Positions 24,490 to 32,229 of a stretch of DNA of 43,510 nucleotides are shown in pieces. Both the position numbers and the translations under genes were made by a program. Positions within the stretch are counted from its first letter, which is position 1. Every line of letters starts with the position of its first letter. The notes under the pieces were generated by a model. The model saw only the letters and a list, made by a program, of their open reading frames with translations. It was not told the origin of the DNA and did no database searches. Origin of the DNA: JBBDKV01 sp040879165 (GTDB taxonomy: Bacteria; Patescibacteriota; Microgenomatia; UBA1400; PJMF01); NCBI GenBank assembly GCA_040879165.1, contig JBBDKV010000007.1:1-43510 (forward strand), in the 5' to 3' direction.

Positions 24490-27113
24490 GGCAAGGGTGA
24501 GAGTACAACACCTGTTGATTGAGTCTTTTTCTTTGTAGGGTACTGCAGGATGGTATTTGTTTGCTTGGGCTGTTCATACTTTTTAGCAAAAAATTGTCTG
24601 GAGTTTTCAACTACTTGCTGCACTCGCAGGCTGTCTTCTTTGATCTCAACCGGCATTGTCACCCCTGAGAACGGCTCCTCAGGATTTAATGCTCCCAGTC
24701 TCATAAAAAATCTATACGAAGGCAGACTCGCAATATCTCCTTGCTCCACACATGGTCTGAATTGAGGTAGTATCAGCGTTTCGTCTTCTGGGTTGGCAGT
24801 TCTGAAGCAAATCACCGTGCCAGTATTGGCCAGCGTAATATTCACGAGCGATCGATCCTCTAGCTGCGAAGTAGTTTGATGAGCGAGAATTGCTGCGAGT
24901 CGGTACTTACGCGCCTCAGATAGTATTTGAGCAAATGCTGGGGTGGCGAAGTTTTGAAATTCATCAACATAGAGATAAAAATCTTTGCGCTCTTCTGGGT
25001 TCATTATCGCCCGTTTGAGTGCAGCAAGTTGCAGCTTAGCCATCACGACGACACCAAATACTTTTGAAGTGTCCTCTCCTAGCTTACCCTTGGATAAATT
25101 GCAGATAAGAATCTTGCCTTCATTCATGATCTGTTCGAAGTTGATGGTTGAGGTTTCCTGCTCGAGAATTCTTTTAGCTACCGGTGAGAACAAGAAGCGA
25201 CCAATTTTATTAGTGATTGGTGAGATCATTTTGACTTTTTGGTAATCACCTGCTTTGGCAAACTCATATTTCCAGAACTCCTTCAGATTTTCGTCAGTCA
25301 GGGTTTTCACAACTGATTTTCTAAATGGCGTGTTGATCAGTAGCTTGTAGACGGTGAACAGCGTTGCTCCCTTAACATGAAACGCCGTATGAATAGTATT
25401 TCTCAGGATGTACTCCATCCGAGGTCCTGAATACTTTTCAGTGTAGATCTTGTGAAAGAGGGAAATAATGCTCTCAGTAATGTACTCACGCTCCCTCAAA
25501 GCATCCTCGTCACTGAGTCCAGTCGAAAGCTCAAGTAAGTTAATACCCATGGGGTATGCGATATCATCAGGATTAAAGTACACCACATCTTTGATCCGCT
25601 CCTCTGGAATAACATGGAGAATCTGTTCGATTAAATCTCCGTGAGGATCAACCACTGCAATCCCCTTGCCATTTTGAATATCTTGATTGATCATCGAGAG
25701 CAACATAGTAGATTTACCCGTTCCTGTGGCTCCGAGAATATAGATATGTCTGCGTCGCTCATCTTCGGTCAGACCAATGTCAGTGACACTGTCACCATAG
25801 GTATTTTGGGCAAATGTGATATCAAGCTTAGTTGCACGCTTGAGTGAAAGTGGAGCGGGAAGTTCTTTACTGTGCTGCTTGAGCAGATCTTCTGTCTTGG
25901 TCGTGCTCGTAAATGGCAAGTGATAGATATCAGCCATTTCTGAGGTGGAGAGAATACTGGTTGAGAATAATCTGAGCAAGCGATGCTTAAAGGTACATAG
26001 TTGTAGTGACTGCCACAACTTCAGTCTCACATTCTTGATAGGCACAATGAATTGATAATTTGAGTTAGAAAAAGATGACAGGGCTGAAATAAAGCCGCGC
26101 TCTCTTTTGCCGATCTCTTTTTTGGACTGCGCAATTGTCAGTAGTCGCAGTGAAGTTGTGAACAGCTGCTGATCCAGCTTTTCTTTAATCAGGGTTTCAA
26201 GCTCCATCTGGTACGGGTTATCAGATTTTTTTGAGCTCGTCTGCAAGTAGTTGGTCAGCAATGGCCCTTCTCTTCCTCCAGTAGCGATAAAAACGAGCAG
26301 TCCAATGGGCAGCATGAGAATTTGAAGGAGTAGCAGCAGGGTACGAGTCATGAGACTCTTGAACCAAGAGTCCCCAGACGATGTGTTAATGTTGCTAAGT
26401 AGGTCAGTATTTGTGTAGATTAATTGAGTAATGCGCTTGATGTCTGGAATAGTGCTTTTTTTCAAGGGACTTGCCACGATCTGGAAGGCCATCAACTCAT
26501 TGGTTTTGAGTTTGGTCATGCTGCCTGTGGTGTATGCAATTGGGTCATGTTGCTCGAGCTTTGATTGATTCTGCAGCGGAAATGCAAAGTGATTGGCAAG
26601 CTTGAACTCAGTTAATTTGTGAAGCTGCTGTACGGTTGAGTAGTAGTCTGAAACTTGTTTGATGCTGAGCCCTGGTAGATACGAAAGTAAGCTTTGTTTG
26701 AGCAGTGCTGCATCTTCCTGAGGAAAGCGAATCAAGTAGCGAATCCCCTGCTCCTTACTCGACACTATCTCAAATGAGTAATTTTTGGTGATACCGAGAA
26801 ATCTCTCAATGAAAGATTGCTGCCTTGATAAGCCGTGAATGAGTGCAAAAAACTGCTGCGTGGTGAAAGCACTTTGCTCAGTATTACGTAGGGGTTGAAT
26901 TTCAAAGATGGTATATGGCAAGCGCAATTTGTACCGAATAATCCAGAGCTTACTCAGTGCCAAGAGGATAAGCAGGCTTGACACGATAGCAAGTATGACC
27001 AGAGCTAGCTGGGAAAAAAAGTTGAAGTTTAGGTCAGTAAAAAATTTACCCAGAGGAGAAATGAGTGGAGCGAAGTTGTTATATACAATTGTGATGAGCT
27101 GATTAGTGTCCAT
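24486..27113 (-). CDS. virD4: VirD4/TraG-type T4SS coupling ATPase
   Basis: An 875-aa membrane ATPase that delivers the DNA-protein substrate to the T4SS. Membrane segments lie at about 36-60 and 254-277, with a large soluble domain between them, a layout seen in Patescibacteria and Gram-positive coupling proteins. Walker A is GATGTGKST (461-469), followed by VVDPHGDL (487-494); Walker B is LYVDEFQ (714-720), followed by the TraG-D C-terminal segment SEARKYRLAAILAHQTTSQL. It has its own strong promoter and an AGGA site. Replic_Relax lies on the same strand further downstream. Confidence 0.93.
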   Translation of the reverse strand: MDTNQLITIVYNNFAPLISPLGKFFTDLNFNFFSQLALVILAIVSSLLILLALSKLWIIRYKLRLPYTIFEIQPLRNTEQSAFTTQQFFALIHGLSRQQSFIERFLGITKNYSFEIVSSKEQGIRYLIRFPQEDAALLKQSLLSYLPGLSIKQVSDYYSTVQQLHKLTEFKLANHFAFPLQNQSKLEQHDPIAYTTGSMTKLKTNELMAFQIVASPLKKSTIPDIKRITQLIYTNTDLLSNINTSSGDSWFKSLMTRTLLLLLQILMLPIGLLVFIATGGREGPLLTNYLQTSSKKSDNPYQMELETLIKEKLDQQLFTTSLRLLTIAQSKKEIGKRERGFISALSSFSNSNYQFIVPIKNVRLKLWQSLQLCTFKHRLLRLFSTSILSTSEMADIYHLPFTSTTKTEDLLKQHSKELPAPLSLKRATKLDITFAQNTYGDSVTDIGLTEDERRRHIYILGATGTGKSTMLLSMINQDIQNGKGIAVVDPHGDLIEQILHVIPEERIKDVVYFNPDDIAYPMGINLLELSTGLSDEDALREREYITESIISLFHKIYTEKYSGPRMEYILRNTIHTAFHVKGATLFTVYKLLINTPFRKSVVKTLTDENLKEFWKYEFAKAGDYQKVKMISPITNKIGRFLFSPVAKRILEQETSTINFEQIMNEGKILICNLSKGKLGEDTSKVFGVVVMAKLQLAALKRAIMNPEERKDFYLYVDEFQNFATPAFAQILSEARKYRLAAILAHQTTSQLEDRSLVNITLANTGTVICFRTANPEDETLILPQFRPCVEQGDIASLPSYRFFMRLGALNPEEPFSGVTMPVEIKEDSLRVQQVVENSRQFFAKKYEQPKQTNTILQYPTKKKTQSTGVVLSPLP

Positions 27114-27157
27114 ATTCCTACTTTTCGGGCAGTAGGAGTGGGTTAGTTAGTGGCTGG

Positions 27158-27186
27158 AGTATATATCAGGAGGGGTGGAATGGCAA
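27158..27186 (-). promoter_or_regulatory. Promoter of virD4
   Basis: Minus strand TTGCCA (27186-27181), 17-base spacer, TATACT (27163-27158). The best sigma-70-type promoter in the element. The leader to the ATG at 27113 is about 40 bases and includes a TCCTAC/GTAGGA stem and an AGTAGGA ribosome site. Confidence 0.7.
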
Positions 27187-27216
27187 AAGGGGTAGTATGA
27201 TAAATTCGTATTACGG

Positions 27217-28704
27217 CTAAATTGCCCCATACTCATCAGCGTTTTTAGGCGAGAATGCATTTTTAACTTTTGAAAAATCAATCATGTAAAATGGTTGCTC
27301 TTGTTCACCTCTAGCGTAGAATCCATTCGGAGCATTAATATTTTCAGAAAATTGTGTTAATGCAGTACGAATATCATTGGGGTTAGTAATGCCCTGATTT
27401 TGCAGTCGCCTAACAATTTCAGTGACCATTGGGGTTGCGTAGCTTGAGGCTGAGGTTTGCTTGCCAATACGATCGATATCTTCATGAAAAACGTAAAAAT
27501 CTGCGCCATACTGAGTGGGTACTAACATATCTTGATATTGGACTACATAACCCACTGTGAATACATTAGGAGGCCAACGATTTTCCTGCATTAATTTTTC
27601 CTTAGCCTCTCTCAAATCTGGGAAATCATTTGGATTTTCATTTACAGGATTTCCAGCAGCAGCAACAAAAATTTTGTCTGGGTATTTACTAGCAAGATCT
27701 GCTAAATTACCAAGATTCTGATATGCCCTTTCTTTCAAATATCCATCTTGAGGAACAAGGTCTCGCTCAGATTCGACTTCGGTCATCACTATTTCTTTCT
27801 CTAGTGCTAAGGATAGAAGTTTTTCATATTCTTCAGCAGAGATAATGTTTCGTTCCGCATCTCGGTAGATGATTGTTACTGGACCATCACTTACGCTTCT
27901 ACTACTTTTATCAGGAGGTTTCATATCGGGATTGACCAAAACTTGTTTAAACAATTTATATTTCATCCCAACTTTTCCTATTTGAAAACTCATGTTAATA
28001 ACAGGAGCTTGGGACTGACGCACCACTTGATCGACGTCCTCTATTGATGAAACTAGCCAAAGTATGGGATTGCCAACTTCGTCAAATTCTAATGAATCAA
28101 AGGTTATGGGATTGTTTTGTGAAGCATGCTCGACTTGGGAGTCAGTTTCCCCTAAAAATTGTGCTGTCAGCTCCCTCACTTTTGAAACATCTTCGCCATG
28201 AGTGCCATAAACGGTTTTAAGGGAAGACAAAAGTAGTATTACGCGCTCGTCAGGCGTTGTGGGCTGGATCTCTTTGATTTCTGAATAAGTAGTATCAGGA
28301 GTAATGCCGAATTTATCAAGTATACTTTGGGCATCTATTCCTCGAGCTGCAGCTTGTGCTGCAATGACGTCATCATAAAATTTCCCATCATCAAATGTAT
28401 CAATAATTAGTGGAATACTAGGTTTGTGCTCAACCTCCTCTGATTGGACAGCTTCAACTTGATTAGGTGATTGTATTGGTTGTACTGGTGAAGATAATCT
28501 TTCGGCAGCAATTGATTTTCCTAAAAAGGCTGTGGTTCCAAGGACAGCGGCAGTTCGTAGAAAATTTCTTTTAGTAGGATCTGCCAGATAATCTGAATCT
28601 TCCATTCTGCCAGAAAGATAACTGCCAATCTTACTAAAAAGAGACTCTTTTCTGTTAATAAGCTCTGAATTTTCTGAATTTTGAGATCTTTCTAAATCAG
28701 CCAT
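27217..28704 (-). CDS. Subtilisin-like serine protease (S8) with Tat-like signal
   Basis: A 495-aa protease. Residues 44-66 (KRNFLRTAAVLG core) resemble a twin-arginine signal with K-R in place of R-R, so the enzyme is probably exported. The S8 triad is visible though divergent: Asp102 in LIIDTFDDG, His169 in GTHGEDV and Ser421 in SSYATPMV, with the oxyanion Asn352 in VAAAGNP and the strand VINMSF (235-240). Catalytic blocks are widely spaced by inserts. A TATACT box lies 5 bases before the ATG. It may process surface proteins of the carrier or of a neighbour cell. Cargo gene; its link to conjugation is unproven. Confidence 0.85.
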   Translation of the reverse strand: MADLERSQNSENSELINRKESLFSKIGSYLSGRMEDSDYLADPTKRNFLRTAAVLGTTAFLGKSIAAERLSSPVQPIQSPNQVEAVQSEEVEHKPSIPLIIDTFDDGKFYDDVIAAQAAARGIDAQSILDKFGITPDTTYSEIKEIQPTTPDERVILLLSSLKTVYGTHGEDVSKVRELTAQFLGETDSQVEHASQNNPITFDSLEFDEVGNPILWLVSSIEDVDQVVRQSQAPVINMSFQIGKVGMKYKLFKQVLVNPDMKPPDKSSRSVSDGPVTIIYRDAERNIISAEEYEKLLSLALEKEIVMTEVESERDLVPQDGYLKERAYQNLGNLADLASKYPDKIFVAAAGNPVNENPNDFPDLREAKEKLMQENRWPPNVFTVGYVVQYQDMLVPTQYGADFYVFHEDIDRIGKQTSASSYATPMVTEIVRRLQNQGITNPNDIRTALTQFSENINAPNGFYARGEQEQPFYMIDFSKVKNAFSPKNADEYGAI

Positions 28705-28807
28705 AAATCAGTATAGCAAACTTTTTCTAATTTAGTTCTGAAGTGCGCTCAATTGCTTGGCATTTAAGTTTTCGTGGGGGGATTGCAGTGTGAGCTATGA
28801 ATTAATC

Positions 28808-29215
28808 TTACTTAACAACATCTTCGATGTATTTTTCATAGAACTTGATTGTTGTAATCATAAACTCTTCAAAGTTTCCTCTGAAGTTAGGAGAAAGTGG
28901 ATTGTAAATATTTCTGACATAAAACATCATTTCAGCACATTCATATAGTGCACTGCCGAGTTCGTCGAATTTTTCTTGTTTATCAAACCAGAGCTTATTA
29001 GCAACGGCTGACAAATCATCTTGAGACCATTCCCCTGTCAGAAACAAATATGTTGCGTTTACTAAAATTACCTTCATATCTTCATCAGATGGTTCATTTT
29101 GGTTGGTTAGATTAAGCAATTTTAACAGTTCTTTGTACTTTTCTTCTGGAAATGTATATTTAATTACTTTGGGAAAAATTGATTGGGGCGATTCGTCACC
29201 GCGGATTATACTCAT
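28808..29215 (-). CDS. Small acidic protein sharing the repeat of the 22275-22925 gene
   Basis: A 135-aa soluble protein. The start at 29215 (MSIIRGDES) is chosen over 29233 because a TATAAT box sits between the two. Residues from about 58 carry one copy of the helical unit seen twice in the 22275-22925 product: NATYLFLTGEWSQDDLSAVA, then KLWFDKQEKFDELGSALYE and a VRN-P step. No enzyme motif. It is divergent from the orf54-recombinase unit. Function unknown; two relatives on one element suggest a role in the element's own biology. Confidence 0.68.
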   Translation of the reverse strand: MSIIRGDESPQSIFPKVIKYTFPEEKYKELLKLLNLTNQNEPSDEDMKVILVNATYLFLTGEWSQDDLSAVANKLWFDKQEKFDELGSALYECAEMMFYVRNIYNPLSPNFRGNFEEFMITTIKFYEKYIEDVVK

Positions 29216-29221
29216 GAGATT

Positions 29222-29227
29222 ATTATA
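29222..29227 (-). promoter_or_regulatory. -10 box of the 28808-29215 gene
   Basis: TATAAT on the minus strand, 6 bases before the ATG at 29215, with no Shine-Dalgarno; a leaderless mRNA is likely. Confidence 0.5.
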
Positions 29228-29273
29228 ACGCACAATACATTCAAAACTTCTAATTTTTGTACTAATTTTACCC

Positions 29274-29302
29274 TTGACCTACCTATATTTTATATGTAAA
29301 CT
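29274..29302 (+). promoter_or_regulatory. Promoter of the orf54-recombinase unit
   Basis: TTGACC (29274-29279), 17-base spacer, TAAACT (29297-29302). The start point would fall inside the palindrome that begins at 29302, and the leader ends with an AGGAAAGGTGA ribosome site. Confidence 0.55.
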
Positions 29303-29317
29303 ATCAATATATTGATA
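29302..29317. promoter_or_regulatory. 16-bp palindromic operator candidate
   Basis: Perfect palindrome with half-site TATCAATA, directly at the expected transcription start of the recombinase unit. The position is that of a repressor site. The heptamer ATCAATA/TATTGAT also forms the ends of the palindrome at 17481-17506. Confidence 0.55.
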
Positions 29318-29335
29318 AGTTAGGAAAGGTGAAAT

Positions 29336-29500
29336 ATGAGCACTACACTTGAGGTAAACACAGTTGAAAATCAGGAACCTAGCGTTACCGAATCAGAGTT
29401 CACAAAAAAACTAGTCTCCCTTCTCCTTAAGCAAATTGACCAAGACATCCAGACAGGAAAAATTCACTCAATTCTCGACCGAGAAAGGAAGGAAGCATGA
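29336..29500 (+). CDS. Small 54-residue protein upstream of the recombinase
   Basis: ATG at 29336 behind a strong AGGAAAGGTGA site. The stop codon overlaps the recombinase ATG (ATGA), so the two are translationally coupled. The protein has a polar N-terminus followed by an amphipathic helix (EFTKKLVSLLLKQIDQDIQ) and a basic end. Too short for a family call. Position suggests a recombination directionality factor or a regulator of the recombinase. Confidence 0.65.
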   Translation: MSTTLEVNTVENQEPSVTESEFTKKLVSLLLKQIDQDIQTGKIHSILDRERKEA

Positions 29501-31341
29501 CTGGTGAACTAGTTGACCAACATGCAGTTGCGGCTATTCGTATTTCCTCCATTAAACAGGGTTTGCAGGGAGATTCTCCAGAAGATCAAAAACAACAGAT
29601 TGAGCGGTTCGCTCTAGCTCGAGGCATCAAGATCAAGAAATTTTTCATTTTCATGGAATCAGCTTCTAAGGAGCAGCAGCCTGTGCAAGAAGCCATCGAT
29701 TACTGCACAGATCCACAAAATAACATCCAGCTGTTTATCATCAAGTCAATTGATCGATTCACCCGCGGAGGCTCATACCTCTATGATCATCTCAAGCAAC
29801 AACTCACAGTCAAACATGTTCGCTTGATTGATATTTACGGTATTATTTCCTCTCAAGAGGTAAACACTCTCGACCATCTTGATGTGCAATATGACTGGAG
29901 TGTCTATAGTCCCACCAAAAAAGCAGAAATCCTCGAAGCCGAACGTGCTAAAGATGAAATGCGCGACATCATGACTCGGATGATTGGTGCTGAAATCAGA
30001 TACGTTCGCATGGGATATCGTGTCAGACGAGCTCCATACGGCTATAAGAATGAAAAAATTGAGACTGAGCACGGCAAGCGCGTTATTCTAGTCCCCGATA
30101 AAGAGGAAGCTCGCTGGGTACTGAAAATGTACGAATACCGCCTAGAGGGACTGCTTAATGATACGGAGATCGTTGATAAACTCAACGAGCTGGGATTTAA
30201 AACTCGAGTATTCAATAGAAGGGATAGAACCAACAGAACAAAGATCATTGGACAACGTGGTGGCAAGCCACTCAACCTCAAGCAACTTTGGCGATTTATT
30301 CAAAATCCGATTTATGCTGGTGTAAATATTGAAAAGTGGACAGAAAATAAGCCTGTTAAAGCGCAGTTTAAAGGTTTAATTAGCATCAAGCAATTTAACA
30401 AAGCAAATCGTGGAAAAGTGGCGATTGTTGAACAGAGTGGCACGGTGAGTATCGAGAAAGAGACTCCGCCCGATCACTTACTACACAAGCAAGTCAAAAA
30501 TCCCGACTTTCCGTACAAAAAGTATGTCCACTGCCCTAAATGCAACAGACAATTATATGGTAGTGCATCTCGAGGAAAATTAGGAAAATATTACCCCGCA
30601 TATCACTGTCATGCGCGTGGTCATTATTTTCGCGTTCCCTGTAAAGAATTTAATGAAACTGTTGAACTTTTTGTGAGAAAAGTGAGAGTTAAGGTTACTC
30701 CTGAGTACATTGCTCAGCTTAAAAAATATGTTATTGAGGCTTGGAATCAGAAGCAGCAGGCAACAGCGCAAGATAATACCCATATTGACCAGAAGCTTGA
30801 GGATTTGAGAGCACAGTCACGATCTATTGCCGACAAAATCAGGTTTTTATCCTCAGAAGTGGCTATCCGCTATATGGAGCAAGATCTACTGAATATAGAC
30901 GTTGAAATTCAAAATCTCGAAGCTGCAAAAGAGCGACCGGTGGATAAAAATGAGGTAGATATCGAAGCAGTAATGGAAACCATAGGGTATTATTTGGAAC
31001 ACCTCGAAGAATTGTTGCTACACGGGAAAAATCCCCATAAACAAGCGGAGTACTTTAGCCTCCTTTTCGAGCAACCTCCAACCTATGATGAATTGGCTTT
31101 TGGAACACCTAGATTAGCCCCATTTATAGGTATAAAAGGCAGTGTTGATACTGCCTCTATACCAGTAGGTGACCCCATGGGGAATCACTCCAAGAGTACT
31201 TCTCGGGTTCGCTTTGCTCACTCGAAGTGCGCGAACCAAAGCTTTGTTTCCAGTCGAAGAGTACATATAAAAAAAGATGGATTTATCCATCTTTTTTTAT
31301 ATGTGACCCCACGGGGAATCGAACCCCGGTTACCAGGATGA
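29497..31341 (+). CDS. Large serine recombinase (integrase of the element)
   Basis: A 614-codon frame. The resolvase domain has the catalytic serine at 17 (RISS) and IDRFTRGG (85-92); the Recombinase domain includes RRAPYGYK (177-184) and NPIYAGV (270-276); a zinc ribbon has cysteines 346, 349, 371 and 382; a coiled coil follows at about 425-475. These enzymes integrate and excise DNA at att sites. The last 55 or so codons are odd: they run through a partial tRNA-Glu copy, a terminator and the end of tRNA-Glu (TPRGIEPRLPG is a translated tRNA). The functional protein probably needs only the part before about residue 555. It marks the right end of the element. Confidence 0.92.
   Translation: MTGELVDQHAVAAIRISSIKQGLQGDSPEDQKQQIERFALARGIKIKKFFIFMESASKEQQPVQEAIDYCTDPQNNIQLFIIKSIDRFTRGGSYLYDHLKQQLTVKHVRLIDIYGIISSQEVNTLDHLDVQYDWSVYSPTKKAEILEAERAKDEMRDIMTRMIGAEIRYVRMGYRVRRAPYGYKNEKIETEHGKRVILVPDKEEARWVLKMYEYRLEGLLNDTEIVDKLNELGFKTRVFNRRDRTNRTKIIGQRGGKPLNLKQLWRFIQNPIYAGVNIEKWTENKPVKAQFKGLISIKQFNKANRGKVAIVEQSGTVSIEKETPPDHLLHKQVKNPDFPYKKYVHCPKCNRQLYGSASRGKLGKYYPAYHCHARGHYFRVPCKEFNETVELFVRKVRVKVTPEYIAQLKKYVIEAWNQKQQATAQDNTHIDQKLEDLRAQSRSIADKIRFLSSEVAIRYMEQDLLNIDVEIQNLEAAKERPVDKNEVDIEAVMETIGYYLEHLEELLLHGKNPHKQAEYFSLLFEQPPTYDELAFGTPRLAPFIGIKGSVDTASIPVGDPMGNHSKSTSRVRFAHSKCANQSFVSSRRVHIKKDGFIHLFLYVTPRGIEPRLPG
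31169..31186 (-). repeat. Partial copy of the tRNA-Glu 3' end (att-like)
   Basis: GTGACCCCATGGGGAATC matches the tRNA-Glu 3' region at 31303-31320 at 17 of 18 bases (T/C at 31178/31312), in the same orientation 134 bases away. It continues on its 3' side with an ACC, closer to a tRNA CCA end than the intact gene. Likely a leftover attachment site inside the recombinase frame. Confidence 0.65.
31269..31298. terminator. Bidirectional rho-independent terminator
   Basis: A7-GATGGAT, 2-base loop, ATCCATC-T7. It can end transcription of the recombinase from the left and of tRNA-Glu from the right, and lies five bases beyond the tRNA 3' end. The recombinase frame passes through it. Confidence 0.85.
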
Positions 31342-31375
31342 AAACCTGGCGTCCTAACCGCTAGACGATGGGGCC
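31304..31375 (-). tRNA. tRNA-Glu (anticodon TTC)
   Basis: Minus strand. Acceptor GGCCCCA pairs with TGGGGTC, the anticodon arm is CCAGG-TTTTCAT-CCTGG giving TTC, and the T arm is CGGGG-TTCGATT-CCCCG. The discriminator A is followed by CAT, not CCA, whereas the other three tRNA genes in the window encode CCA. The element is inserted at this 3' end, which probably replaced the encoded CCA, so the tRNA now depends on CCA-adding enzyme. Confidence 0.95.
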
Positions 31376-31416
31376 ATGGGTGAAGATGGCGCTGTATTGA
31401 CTTGTTAAGTATACGC

Positions 31417-31797
31417 TTATTGGCACGTAATATCTTGGTAATGGCGTATTGTACCAGGTAACACTGCTATGCTGTCAAATCGATAGTCGTGCTCTAACTT
31501 ACTCTTGTTCAGGAAGGCTGTGGCAGCTGTGCGCAGTGCGCTCAGCTTTTTGTAGCCGATGGCCTGGTGTGGGTTGCCAAAGTTAGTGCTTGAGCGAGTT
31601 TTTACCTCTACAAAGACTACTTCTTGATGTTCTGGGTCAAATACTACGAGATCAAGTTCCTTATTTCCGATTCGAACATTGGCAGCAAGAAACTCGTAGC
31701 CTCGTTTCTGCAAAAATGCGAGCGCTCGCTGCTCTCCACGCTCTCCCAAGGAAAATTTAGGCAGTAGTCGCTGCCGTGTTGACAGGACTCTTTTCAC
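31417..31797 (-). CDS. yraN: YraN/UPF0102 family endonuclease-like protein
   Basis: Core features GERGEQRALAFLQKRGYEFL, then NKELDLVVFD and VVFVEVKTRSS, the UPF0102 nuclease-like fold with a D..ExK pattern. The role is little known; often near DNA-repair or ribosome genes. The start is uncertain: I take a GTG at 31797 that overlaps rplS by 41 bases; a TTG at 31749 just after the rplS stop is possible, and an ATG at 31881 would lie deep inside rplS. Length 126 aa with the GTG start, about normal. First host gene beyond the tRNA-Glu. Confidence 0.8.
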   Translation of the reverse strand: MKRVLSTRQRLLPKFSLGERGEQRALAFLQKRGYEFLAANVRIGNKELDLVVFDPEHQEVVFVEVKTRSSTNFGNPHQAIGYKKLSALRTAATAFLNKSKLEHDYRFDSIAVLPGTIRHYQDITCQ

Positions 31798-32110
31798 GAA
31801 TTCGACTGGCTGCTTTACCGATGCGGTCACGCAGGTAGTATAACTTACTTCGTTTGACGTCTCCACGACTCTTGACTTCAATTTTTTTGATAGATGGCAG
31901 GGCTACCGGATAGATTTTTTCCACACCTATGCCATTTGCCCCAATTTTTCGAACGGTAAATGATTGCCCCAATCCACGATTTTTGATGGCAATAACTATG
32001 CCTTCAAAAATCTGCATGCGGGTTTTGTCACCTTCAGCGATTTCTTGATGAATGCGAATAGTGTCACCGACGCTGGCTGTTGTGTCGTTGTTAGTAAATG
32101 ATAATGCCAT
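31757..32110 (-). CDS. rplS: 50S ribosomal protein L19
   Basis: A 117-aa protein with clear L19 pattern: VGDTIRIHQEIAEGDKTRMQ, FEGIVIAIKNRGLGQSFTVRKI, GVEKIYPVALPSIKKIEV and a basic end KLYYLRDRIGKAA. L19 sits at the 30S-50S interface. A 119-bp space separates it from pyrG upstream. It overlaps the yraN start. Normal length; confident. Confidence 0.97.
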   Translation of the reverse strand: MALSFTNNDTTASVGDTIRIHQEIAEGDKTRMQIFEGIVIAIKNRGLGQSFTVRKIGANGIGVEKIYPVALPSIKKIEVKSRGDVKRSKLYYLRDRIGKAASRIREKSPVNTAATTA

Positions 32111-32229
32111 AGTACCTTTGGATGATTCAAGTCTTGTATTTTACCGTAGAACTTGGGAAGTTGCAAGCTGCTTCTCTACCATTTTCAAACTGACCCGTGT
32201 TTTTTGTTGTCTTACCAACTTGTCAGCGC

